DNA from: an uncultured Intrasporangium sp.
Lineage (GTDB): Bacteria > Actinomycetota > Actinomycetes > Actinomycetales > Dermatophilaceae
NCBI GenBank assembly: GCA_937873285.1
Contig: CALMNV010000216.1
Location: forward strand, 1-5,545
Direction of reading: 5' to 3'
DNA: 5,545 nucleotides
Each line of letters starts with the position of its first letter. The stretch's first letter is position 1. Shown piece after piece: positions 1 through 4,672 of the stretch. Position numbers and translations under genes: made by a program. Below the pieces are notes generated by a model that did not search any database, had not been told where the DNA came from, and saw only the letters and a list, made by a program, of their open reading frames with translations.

Positions 1-225
1 CGGCGCGACGAGGACATAGCCCGCCGCCTCGTCGCCGACGTAGGCGATCCGGCCGGGCGGTCCCCAGTCGGAGCCGACGAGCGCCACCCAGTCGGCGAGC
101 ATCTCGAGCGGGCTCTCGGCGCCGGCGTGCCCGTTGGAGGGCAGAGTCTGCCAGAAGGTGCACGGCGCGCAGCCGGCAAGCAGATCGGCGACGTGGTCGG
201 GAGTGACCGCCCGCAGGTCAACCAT
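1..225 (-). CDS. GNAT-family N-acetyltransferase-like protein, N-terminal part (partial)
   Basis: Reading the minus strand from the ATG at 225 gives 75 open codons to the window edge, starting MVDLRAVTPDHVADLLAGC. The visible part has a CTFWQ stretch near residues 22-26, then a WGPPGRIAYV segment followed by AGYVLVAP. This pattern (a short Cys/Phe/Trp motif, then a GRIAYV-x-GYVL beta-strand pair) resembles the N-terminal half of acetyltransferase-like proteins that I recall being encoded next to parB in other actinobacteria. The acetyl-CoA binding motif would lie beyond the left edge, so catalysis cannot be judged. A GGAGGT sequence lies 10 nt upstream of the ATG. An in-frame GTG 12 nt further upstream overlaps that site, which favours the ATG. 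The gene is divergent from the GST-like gene. Its substrate is unknown. The reading frame is secure; the family assignment is moderate. Confidence 0.66.
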   Translation of the reverse strand, partial: MVDLRAVTPDHVADLLAGCAPCTFWQTLPSNGHAGAESPLEMLADWVALVGSDWGPPGRIAYVGDEAAGYVLVAP

Positions 226-235
226 CCGTGCGCAC

Positions 236-241
236 ACCTCC
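236..241 (-). promoter_or_regulatory. Shine-Dalgarno site of the GNAT-like gene
   Basis: The minus strand reads GGAGGT here, 10 nt before the ATG at 225. It is a near-consensus ribosome binding site, and it decides for the ATG over the in-frame GTG four codons upstream. Confidence 0.6.
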
Positions 242-373
242 GCTCGCCCCCATGCCCCCCATTGTGTCCTTACCGCCGCCGTGACGTGCCGGTGGGTGCG
301 CTCGGCCCGTTGTCGGCCGGGTCGCGAGCATCTCCCGGCGGATGCGTCAGCCGCCGCCGCGGCATACGGCGAC

Positions 374-379
374 TACGCT
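374..379 (+). promoter_or_regulatory. Candidate -10 box for a leaderless GST-like transcript
   Basis: TACGCT fits the actinobacterial TANNNT -10 pattern and ends 6 nt before the ATG at 386. Transcription from such a box would begin at or beside the A of the start codon. No Shine-Dalgarno sequence lies upstream of this ATG, which fits leaderless translation. No good -35 hexamer is visible. The same hexamer at the same spacing precedes the phosphodiesterase gene at 2402. Confidence 0.5.
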
Positions 380-385
380 TCGGGC

Positions 386-1417
386 ATGAGTGGTGAGCAG
401 GGCACCTATGTGCAGCCCTCCTTCGAACGCGACACCAACTACATCCAGACGCGGATCACCCTCGACGGGCGGGACGGCTACCCCGTCGAGCCGGGCCGCT
501 ACCGCCTCGTGGTCTCGCGCGCCTGCCCGTGGGCCAACCGGGCCATCATCGTGCGCCGGCTGCTCGGGCTCGAGGACGTCCTGTCCATGGGAGTGTGCGG
601 CCCGACCCACGACAAGCGCTCGTGGACCTTCGATCTCGACCCGGACCAGGTCGACCCGGTGCTCGGCATCCCACGGCTGCAGGACGCCTACTTCCGGCGC
701 TTTCCCGGCTATGCGCGTGGCATCACGGTGCCGGCGATCGTCGACATCCCGTCTGGCGCCGTGGTGACCAACGACTTTCGGCAGATCACGGTGGACCTGC
801 AGACCCAGTGGCGCGACTTCCACCGCGACGGTGCACCGGACCTCTATCCGGAGGAGCTGCGCGAGCAGATCGAGGCCATCTCCAAGCCGATCTACACGGA
901 GGTCAACAACGGCGTCTACCGCTGCGGGTTCGCCGGCACGCAGCGGGCCTACGACGCGGCATACGCCCGGCTCTTCGACCGGCTGGACTGGCTCGAGGAG
1001 CACCTGCGCACCCGTCGCTACCTCGTGGGCACGACGATCACCGAGGCGGACGTGCGGCTGTTCACGACCCTCGTGCGCTTCGACGCGGTCTACCACGGGC
1101 ACTTCAAGTGCAACCGGAGCAAGCTCGTCGAGATGCCCTCGCTGTGGGGCTACGCCCGAGACCTGTTCCAGACCCCCGGATTCGGCGACACCGTCGACTT
1201 CACGCACATCAAGGCGCACTACTACGTCGTCCACCGAGATATCAACCCCACCGGCATCATCCCGGGGGGCCCCGACCTCTCTGCCTGGGCCGAGCCGCAC
1301 GGGCGCGAGGCGCTGGGCGGCTCCCCCTTCGGGGAGCGGACCGCAGCCGGCCCTGTCCGTGCCGACGAGCGCGTCCCCGCCGAGCACAACCCGGTCCTCG
1401 CCGCAGTCGCGGCGTGA
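386..1417 (+). CDS. Xi-class glutathione S-transferase / glutathionyl-hydroquinone reductase-like protein
   Basis: The 343-residue product looks like the ECM4/YqjG (Xi-class GST) family, cytosolic enzymes that reduce S-glutathionyl-hydroquinones with a catalytic cysteine. The thioredoxin-fold domain carries CPWA at residues 47-50 (Cys47 is the expected nucleophile) and the TVPAIVD loop near 114-120. The helical domain has GVYRCGFA at 176-183, TEADVRLFTTLVRFDAVY at 219-236, GHFKCN at 238-243, and HIKAHYY at 274-280 followed by INPTGIIP. All are hallmarks of this family. About 45 residues after IIPGGP form a variable Ala/Pro-rich tail. The frame stays open upstream to 134, but family-like sequence begins near the ATG at 386, which has a -10 box instead of a ribosome site. 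Many actinobacteria use mycothiol rather than glutathione, so the real thiol cofactor is uncertain. The gene stands alone on the plus strand, convergent with the phosphodiesterase gene. Confidence 0.9.
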   Translation: MSGEQGTYVQPSFERDTNYIQTRITLDGRDGYPVEPGRYRLVVSRACPWANRAIIVRRLLGLEDVLSMGVCGPTHDKRSWTFDLDPDQVDPVLGIPRLQDAYFRRFPGYARGITVPAIVDIPSGAVVTNDFRQITVDLQTQWRDFHRDGAPDLYPEELREQIEAISKPIYTEVNNGVYRCGFAGTQRAYDAAYARLFDRLDWLEEHLRTRRYLVGTTITEADVRLFTTLVRFDAVYHGHFKCNRSKLVEMPSLWGYARDLFQTPGFGDTVDFTHIKAHYYVVHRDINPTGIIPGGPDLSAWAEPHGREALGGSPFGERTAAGPVRADERVPAEHNPVLAAVAA

Positions 1418-1435
1418 GCCCGCGCGGCGACGAAG

Positions 1436-1453
1436 GGCGCATGGACCTGCGCC
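1436..1453. terminator. Possible hairpin in the convergent spacer
   Basis: GGCGCA and TGCGCC form a 6-bp stem around a 6-nt loop, 18 nt after the GST-like stop codon. A longer-range inverted repeat (1423-1431 with 1501-1509, 9 bp perfect) and a weaker stem (1474-1478 with 1488-1492) lie in the same 100-bp spacer. No T-tract follows on either strand, so this would be a non-canonical terminator serving both convergent genes, or simply GC-rich pairing. Confidence 0.28.
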
Positions 1454-1517
1454 GTCGAGCGGCGGGTGACCGAGCCGGTCCTGTCGGCCGGCGCAGGGCG
1501 GTCGCCGCGAGCCTCAC

Positions 1518-2402
1518 TCACCCCCGCTTGCGCGAGAAGAGCTCGCGCCGGTCCTCACCGGCAACCTCGGCCAGGAGGTCGAGCACCTCCTGCGAGAGCG
1601 CGGACCACGTCGGGTGTGCGCGGGCCGGCGCGACGGTGCACGTGATCTGGTCGGCGTGCACGTCGACGAGGTTCCACGACTGGGGCCCGTCCACCGCGAG
1701 CAATGCCCGGCGGGGAGCAGCGGCGTCGTCGACGTAGCTCACCCCGGCCGCGACGAAGACGGGTATGCCGTCGAGGGCACCGAAGGTCGGCGCGTGCAGG
1801 TGGCCGCCGAGGATGGCCCGCACGTCACTGCCCCGGACGACGTCGGCCAGCCGCCCCGGGTCGTCGAAGTCGAGCAGCTGCATCAGGGTGGAGCGGTACG
1901 CGAGCGGCGGATGGTGCATCACCAGCAGGGTGCCGTGCTCCGCCGGCGTGGCCAGCTGGCCGGAGAGCCAGTCGTACTGCTCGTCCGACAAGCCGCCGGA
2001 GTGGTAGCCGGGTCGGCAGGAGTCCAGGCCGAGGATGCGCAGGCCGCGGATCGTCGTCACGGTGTCGAGCGGCGCGTCGCTGTCTGCACCGGTGAGGGCA
2101 CGGGCCAACGGGCGCCGCTCGTCGTGGTTGCCGGCAACGACGACGAGGGCCGCACCGAGCCGCTGGGCCGCCGGCTCGAGGATGCCGCGGAGCAGCTCGT
2201 AGGCCGCTGGGGCCGCCGTGGCCGTCAGGTCGCCCGACACGACGACGGCGTCGATGCGCTCGCCGGAGGCCGCCACCCGCTCCAGGCACTCGCGCAGGCG
2301 GGCGGCAGAGTCGATGCGGCCGGCGAAGAGGCCGTCGGCGCGCAGGTGCGGATCGCTGAGGTGCGCGATGACGTGGCTCGGAGCCGGGCGGTCGGGAGAC
2401 AT
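1518..2402 (-). CDS. cpdA: Class III cyclic-nucleotide phosphodiesterase-like metallophosphoesterase (CpdA/Rv0805-like)
   Basis: The 294-residue product has the complete calcineurin-like metallophosphoesterase motif set: SDPH at residues 16-19, GDL at 57-59, GNHD at 91-94, MHHPP at 162-166 and GGHLH at 199-203. These supply the Asp, Asn and His ligands of a two-metal centre. The stretch around YELLRGILEP, the DSCRPGYH segment and the VRAILGGHLH region closely recall mycobacterial Rv0805, which hydrolyses 3',5'-cAMP and other phosphodiesters, so a cytosolic role in cyclic nucleotide turnover is likely but not proven. The ATG at 2402 is chosen because the domain begins about 12 residues later and a TACGCT box sits 6 nt upstream. 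The frame extends much further upstream, but there it only shadows nei. The C-terminus ends in a charged tail (SRKRG). A 74-nt gap separates it from nei, so it probably has its own promoter and may also receive read-through. Family very likely; exact substrate uncertain. Confidence 0.9.
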   Translation of the reverse strand: MSPDRPAPSHVIAHLSDPHLRADGLFAGRIDSAARLRECLERVAASGERIDAVVVSGDLTATAAPAAYELLRGILEPAAQRLGAALVVVAGNHDERRPLARALTGADSDAPLDTVTTIRGLRILGLDSCRPGYHSGGLSDEQYDWLSGQLATPAEHGTLLVMHHPPLAYRSTLMQLLDFDDPGRLADVVRGSDVRAILGGHLHAPTFGALDGIPVFVAAGVSYVDDAAAPRRALLAVDGPQSWNLVDVHADQITCTVAPARAHPTWSALSQEVLDLLAEVAGEDRRELFSRKRG

Positions 2403-2408
2403 GCCGCG

Positions 2409-2414
2409 AGCGTA
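2409..2414 (-). promoter_or_regulatory. Candidate -10 box for a leaderless phosphodiesterase transcript
   Basis: The minus strand reads TACGCT, then 6 nt, then the ATG at 2402. This is the same hexamer and spacing as in front of the GST-like gene. No ribosome binding site is visible. The box overlaps a copy of the CGGCATAC octamer (2412-2419). No clear -35 element is present at the usual distance; the 13-bp tandem repeat begins 10 bp upstream of the box. Confidence 0.5.
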
Positions 2415-2423
2415 TGCCGCCGG

Positions 2424-2449
2424 CCCGGTCGACGCGCCCGGTCGACGCG
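2424..2449. repeat. Perfect 13-bp tandem direct repeat
   Basis: CCCGGTCGACGCG occurs twice back to back (2424-2436 and 2437-2449). Each unit contains the palindrome GTCGAC, and the centres are 13 bp apart. The repeat lies between the nei stop codon and the phosphodiesterase -10 box, where a regulator bound to it could affect transcription. It could equally be a recent slippage duplication. Confidence 0.75.
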
Positions 2450-2476
2450 CCGCTTCCGCCCACGCCTCCGGTGGGA

Positions 2477-3334
2477 TCAGTGACGGTCCTGGCAGGAGGG
2501 GCACCAGTAGAGCGTCCGCCCGCCGACCTTGTCGGCGCGGATGGCGTGACCGCAGCGCGGGCAGGCCTCGCCGGCGCGCTGGTAGACCGCGAACCGGCGC
2601 TCGAAGTAGTCTCCGAGCCGCTCGCCGGTCAGGGAGGCGGTGTAGTCGGACACGGCGTCGCGAGCGAGCAGCCGCTCCGCCTCGACGATGTCGTCGGGCA
2701 TGGTGACGATCTGCCCGAAGGCCACACCGAGGGGCAGCAGCCGCACGAGGTCGGTCCACAGCGCCTCCCAGGAGGCTCGGGTCAGCGCGCTCCCGGGGGA
2801 ATACGGGTCGAGGCGATGCCGGTGCAGCACCTCGCACCGATAGACGTTGCCCAGGCCGGCCGCGACGCCTTGGTCGAGGAGCAGCTCGGCGACCGTCCTG
2901 CGGCTGCGCCGGAGCCGATCCCACCCCCGGCCTTCCGCCGCATTCGGGTCGAGCGGGTCGGGTCCCAGAGCGGCGACGACCGCGTCCCGGTGCTCCGGCG
3001 TCGTCAGCGCGCAGATCAGCGGGCCACGGAGGTCGGCCACATGGTCATCGCCGACGAGGCGCAGCCGGACCCGGCCCACCGGTGGTGCCGCGGGCGCCCC
3101 GGCCAGCGGGAGGACGGGAAAGGAGCCGATGAGCCCGAGATGGACGTGGAGGATCTCGGCCTCGACGTCGACGAACAAGTGCTTGCCGTAGGCGCGGGCG
3201 TCGAGCACCCTCGCGCCGTCGAGGCGTGCCGCCTCCGCAAAGCGACCCTGCGGGCTGCAGGCCGCGACCGGCCGTCCCCCGAAGGCCCGACGGACGCGTT
3301 CGGCGAGGGCATGGATGGTGTGGCCTTCCGGCAC
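2477..3334 (-). CDS. nei: Nei/Fpg-family DNA glycosylase/AP lyase (endonuclease VIII type)
   Basis: The 285-residue product begins (V/M)PEGHTIHALA. After removal of the initiator, Pro2 would be the catalytic nucleophile and Glu3 its partner. Further landmarks are the SPQGRFAEAA stretch at 27-36, GKHLF at 50-54 with the conserved Lys51, HVHLGL at 63-68, the helix-two-turn-helix region around DQGVAAGLGNVYRCE (154-168), and a C-terminal zinc finger C258-x2-C261-x16-C278-x2-C281 with Arg273 in GGRTLYWC. All key residues are present, so it should be active in base excision repair of oxidised bases, cleaving the N-glycosidic bond and then the AP site. The PEGHT start and SPQGRFA recall mycobacterial Nei1. 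The start is GTG at 3334, fixed by the need for Pro at position 2. It follows the parB stop codon by 11 nt, with GAGGGA overlapping that stop, which implies co-transcription and probably coupled translation. Confidence 0.92.
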   Translation of the reverse strand: MPEGHTIHALAERVRRAFGGRPVAACSPQGRFAEAARLDGARVLDARAYGKHLFVDVEAEILHVHLGLIGSFPVLPLAGAPAAPPVGRVRLRLVGDDHVADLRGPLICALTTPEHRDAVVAALGPDPLDPNAAEGRGWDRLRRSRRTVAELLLDQGVAAGLGNVYRCEVLHRHRLDPYSPGSALTRASWEALWTDLVRLLPLGVAFGQIVTMPDDIVEAERLLARDAVSDYTASLTGERLGDYFERRFAVYQRAGEACPRCGHAIRADKVGGRTLYWCPSCQDRH

Positions 3335-3341
3335 GGACCGG

Positions 3342-3347
3342 TCCCTC
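3342..3347 (-). promoter_or_regulatory. Shine-Dalgarno site of nei overlapping the parB stop codon
   Basis: The minus strand reads TGAGGGA here. GAGGGA begins inside the TGA stop of parB and lies 7 nt before the GTG start of nei at 3334. It supports the GTG start and suggests translational coupling. Confidence 0.6.
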
Positions 3348-4419
3348 AGGCCGGGGCGGCGACGCCCATGAGGGCGAGGATCCGGTGCAGGTCCTCCACC
3401 GATGCGAACTCGACGGTGATCTTGCCCTTGCGCTGGCCGAGGGCGATCGCGACACGGGTGTCCAGGCGGTCGGCGAGGCCGGCGGACAGGTCGTCGAGCT
3501 GCGGATGCCGCGTGCCGGCGCGCGGCGCGTGGCGACGTGCCGGCTCGTCTCCGAGCGCCACCAGCTCCTCGACCGACCGCACGGAGAGCCCCTCCGCGAC
3601 GATGCGCTGCGCCATCCGCTCCATCGCCGCGGCGTCGGGGAGGGCGAGCAGCGCGCGCGCGTGCCCGGAGCTCAGCACGCCGGCAGCGACACGGCGCTGC
3701 ACGAGCGGCGGCAGCCGGAGCAGACGCAGGGTGTTGGAGATCTGCGGCCGCGACCGCCCGATCCGGGCGGCAAGCTCGTCCTGCGAGCACCCGAAGTCGT
3801 CGAGCAGCTGGCGGTAGGCGGCCGCCTCCTCGAGGGGGTTGAGCTGGCTGCGGTGCAGGTTCTCCAAGAGGGCGTCCCGCAGCAGAGCGTCGTCGGAGGT
3901 CTGGCGCACGATGGCAGGCACCGTCTCGAGCCCGGCCGCCACGGCGGCGCGCCAGCGCCGCTCGCCCATGATGAGCTCGTATGCCGCGCGGCCCGCCTCC
4001 GGCTGCCCGGCCGCTGCGCCGTCGGGATCGGACGGGGGCACCGGTCTGACGACGATCGGCTGCAGGACGCCGATTCCTCGCACCGAGTTGACAAGCTCGG
4101 CCATCTCGTCCTCGTCGAAGACGGTGCGCGGCTGCCTCGGGTTGGGTCGGATCGAGCCGATCGCGAGTTCCGCGAACTCTGCACCGGGGACCGGCCTGAG
4201 CCCGTGCGTCTGGTCCGCGCCTGCTGACGGCTCCGCCGTCGCGCCGGTGACGTCGGGCCAGGCATCCGGGTGTCGGCGGTCCTCCCCCCTTCCAGCCCCT
4301 TCTCCGGCGGACCCCGAGGCCGTCGGGAAGAAGACGTCCACCGGTCGGTCGGGGCCACCCGGGGCAGCCGGAATGAGCGCGCCCAATCCGCGTCCGAGGG
4401 CTCGGCGCTTCTCCGACAT
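3346..4419 (-). CDS. parB: Chromosome-partitioning protein ParB (parS-binding CTPase)
   Basis: The 357-residue protein binds parS near the origin, spreads as a CTP-dependent clamp and partners ParA in origin segregation. The N-terminal [13 protein letters not shown] (residues 5-17) is the ParA-contacting segment. A Gly/Pro/Asp-rich linker follows, to about residue 80. The CTPase domain starts near [10 protein letters not shown] (89-98), with [10 protein letters not shown] at 117-126, GERRWRA at 152-158 and ENLHR at 186-190. The helix-turn-helix lies around [20 protein letters not shown] (212-231), followed by SSGHARALL (250-258). The C-terminal dimerisation domain is about 300-357 and contains [11 protein letters not shown] Pro/Gly/Ala-rich insert of about 20 residues (127-146) separates the first two CTP motifs. 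The ATG at 4419 is preceded by AGAGGA at 5-nt spacing. The gene follows parA after an unusually long 253-nt spacer and is tightly linked to nei downstream. Confidence 0.97.
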   Translation of the reverse strand: MSEKRRALGRGLGALIPAAPGGPDRPVDVFFPTASGSAGEGAGRGEDRRHPDAWPDVTGATAEPSAGADQTHGLRPVPGAEFAELAIGSIRPNPRQPRTVFDEDEMAELVNSVRGIGVLQPIVVRPVPPSDPDGAAAGQPEAGRAAYELIMGERRWRAAVAAGLETVPAIVRQTSDDALLRDALLENLHRSQLNPLEEAAAYRQLLDDFGCSQDELAARIGRSRPQISNTLRLLRLPPLVQRRVAAGVLSSGHARALLALPDAAAMERMAQRIVAEGLSVRSVEELVALGDEPARRHAPRAGTRHPQLDDLSAGLADRLDTRVAIALGQRKGKITVEFASVEDLHRILALMGVAAPA

Positions 4420-4424
4420 ACGGG

Positions 4425-4430
4425 TCCTCT
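4425..4430 (-). promoter_or_regulatory. Shine-Dalgarno site of parB
   Basis: The minus strand reads AGAGGA, 5 nt before the ATG at 4419. It is a good match to the purine-rich ribosome site and confirms the parB start. Confidence 0.6.
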
Positions 4431-4434
4431 CGGG

Positions 4435-4461
4435 AGTTCAGGGGTTCGGCAGTTCAGGGGT
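4435..4461. repeat. Short direct repeat upstream of parB
   Basis: AGTTCAGGGGT occurs at 4435-4445 and again at 4451-4461, two perfect 11-bp copies 16 bp apart. They end just upstream of the parB ribosome site and so lie in its 5' untranslated region if the promoter is further upstream. Function unknown. Confidence 0.6.
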
Positions 4462-4508
4462 GCGCGGTGGTGCCGGGTGGCGCCCGCCGGCGGCTGCCGA
4501 CCTCGGGC

Positions 4509-4514
4509 AGTCTA
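4509..4514 (-). promoter_or_regulatory. Weak candidate -10 box of a parB promoter inside the parA-parB spacer
   Basis: The minus strand reads TAGACT, a TANNNT match, about 90 nt before the parB ATG. A poor -35 candidate, TTCGCC, lies 18 nt upstream. Transcription from here would exclude parS and carry the direct repeat in its leader. The evidence is only the hexamer match. Confidence 0.22.
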
Positions 4515-4557
4515 GGCGCGACCCGATCCGGCGGCGAAGCACGAGACGGCATGTCGG

Positions 4558-4581
4558 CCCTCGTTTCACGTGAAACGAGGG
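4558..4581. other. parS: parS site 1 (ParB binding), within a 24-bp perfect palindrome
   Basis: The core at 4562-4577 reads CGTTTCACGTGAAACG and matches the widely conserved parS consensus TGTTTCACGTGAAACA at 14 of 16 positions; only the two outermost bases differ. Symmetry continues outward to give a perfect 24-bp palindrome. It lies between parA and parB, and its centre is 30 bp from that of the second site. Confidence 0.95.
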
Positions 4582-4591
4582 GCCGGCCGCA

Positions 4592-4607
4592 TGTTTCACG
4601 TGAAACG
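4592..4607. other. parS: parS site 2 (ParB binding)
   Basis: TGTTTCACGTGAAACG matches the parS consensus at 15 of 16 positions. It is 30 bp centre to centre from site 1, about three helical turns, so the two sites would face roughly the same side of the DNA. Known biology: ParB loads at such sites near the origin, spreads sideways, and is acted on by ParA and often SMC. Confidence 0.96.
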
Positions 4608-4625
4608 CTCGGTCCCCCGCGAGGC

Positions 4626-4643
4626 GTCCGGCACGTGCCGGAC
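4626..4643. other. CACGTG-centred 18-bp perfect palindrome downstream of parA
   Basis: GTCCGGCACGTGCCGGAC is a perfect 18-bp palindrome. It shares the CACGTG centre of parS but has CCGG-type arms instead of TTTC/GAAA, so it matches parS at only about half its positions. Its centre is 35 bp from parS site 2. On the minus strand it begins 29 nt past the parA stop codon and could form a 7-bp stem with a 4-nt loop in the mRNA. No T-tract follows. It may be a terminator-like hairpin, a binding site for another regulator, or a decayed parS. Confidence 0.5.
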
Positions 4644-4672
4644 ATCCCGCGCAGACATGGTGCCGGGTGGGC

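Larger units (their letters stand above)
226..385. other. Divergent intergenic region between the GNAT-like and GST-like genes
   Basis: This 160-nt gap should hold promoters for both directions. Going right, only the TACGCT box before 386 is persuasive. Going left, a CACAAT on the minus strand (about 262-267) is a weak -10 candidate with no good -35. No coding sequence, tRNA or terminator is evident. Confidence 0.5.

Noticed and set aside
134..385. 84-codon upstream extension of the GST-like frame
   Set aside because: The extension is Arg/Ala-rich, overlaps the GNAT-like gene, and family similarity begins at the ATG at 386.
347..1387. 346-codon open frame on the minus strand opposite the GST-like gene
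   Set aside because: Long antisense frames are common at this GC content. The protein has no recognisable motif, while the plus-strand frame shows a full family pattern.
1634..1644. CACGTG within the phosphodiesterase gene as a possible further parS
   Set aside because: The flanks do not match the TTTC/GAAA arms; only the core hexamer is shared.
2459..2475. CCCAC/GTGGG hairpin just after the nei stop codon as a terminator
   Set aside because: Only a 5-bp stem with a 7-nt loop and no T-tract; too weak to call in GC-rich DNA.
1614..2483. Plus-strand open frame opposite the phosphodiesterase gene
   Set aside because: Shadow of a gene with all metallophosphoesterase motifs; composition is low-complexity Arg/Gly/Val-rich.
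2752..2760. CGGTCCACA resembling a DnaA box
   Set aside because: A single imperfect match inside nei with no cluster or AT-rich region; oriC is not in this window.
2414..4227. Long plus-strand open frames opposite nei and parB
   Set aside because: Antisense shadows of two clearly identified genes; no family features.
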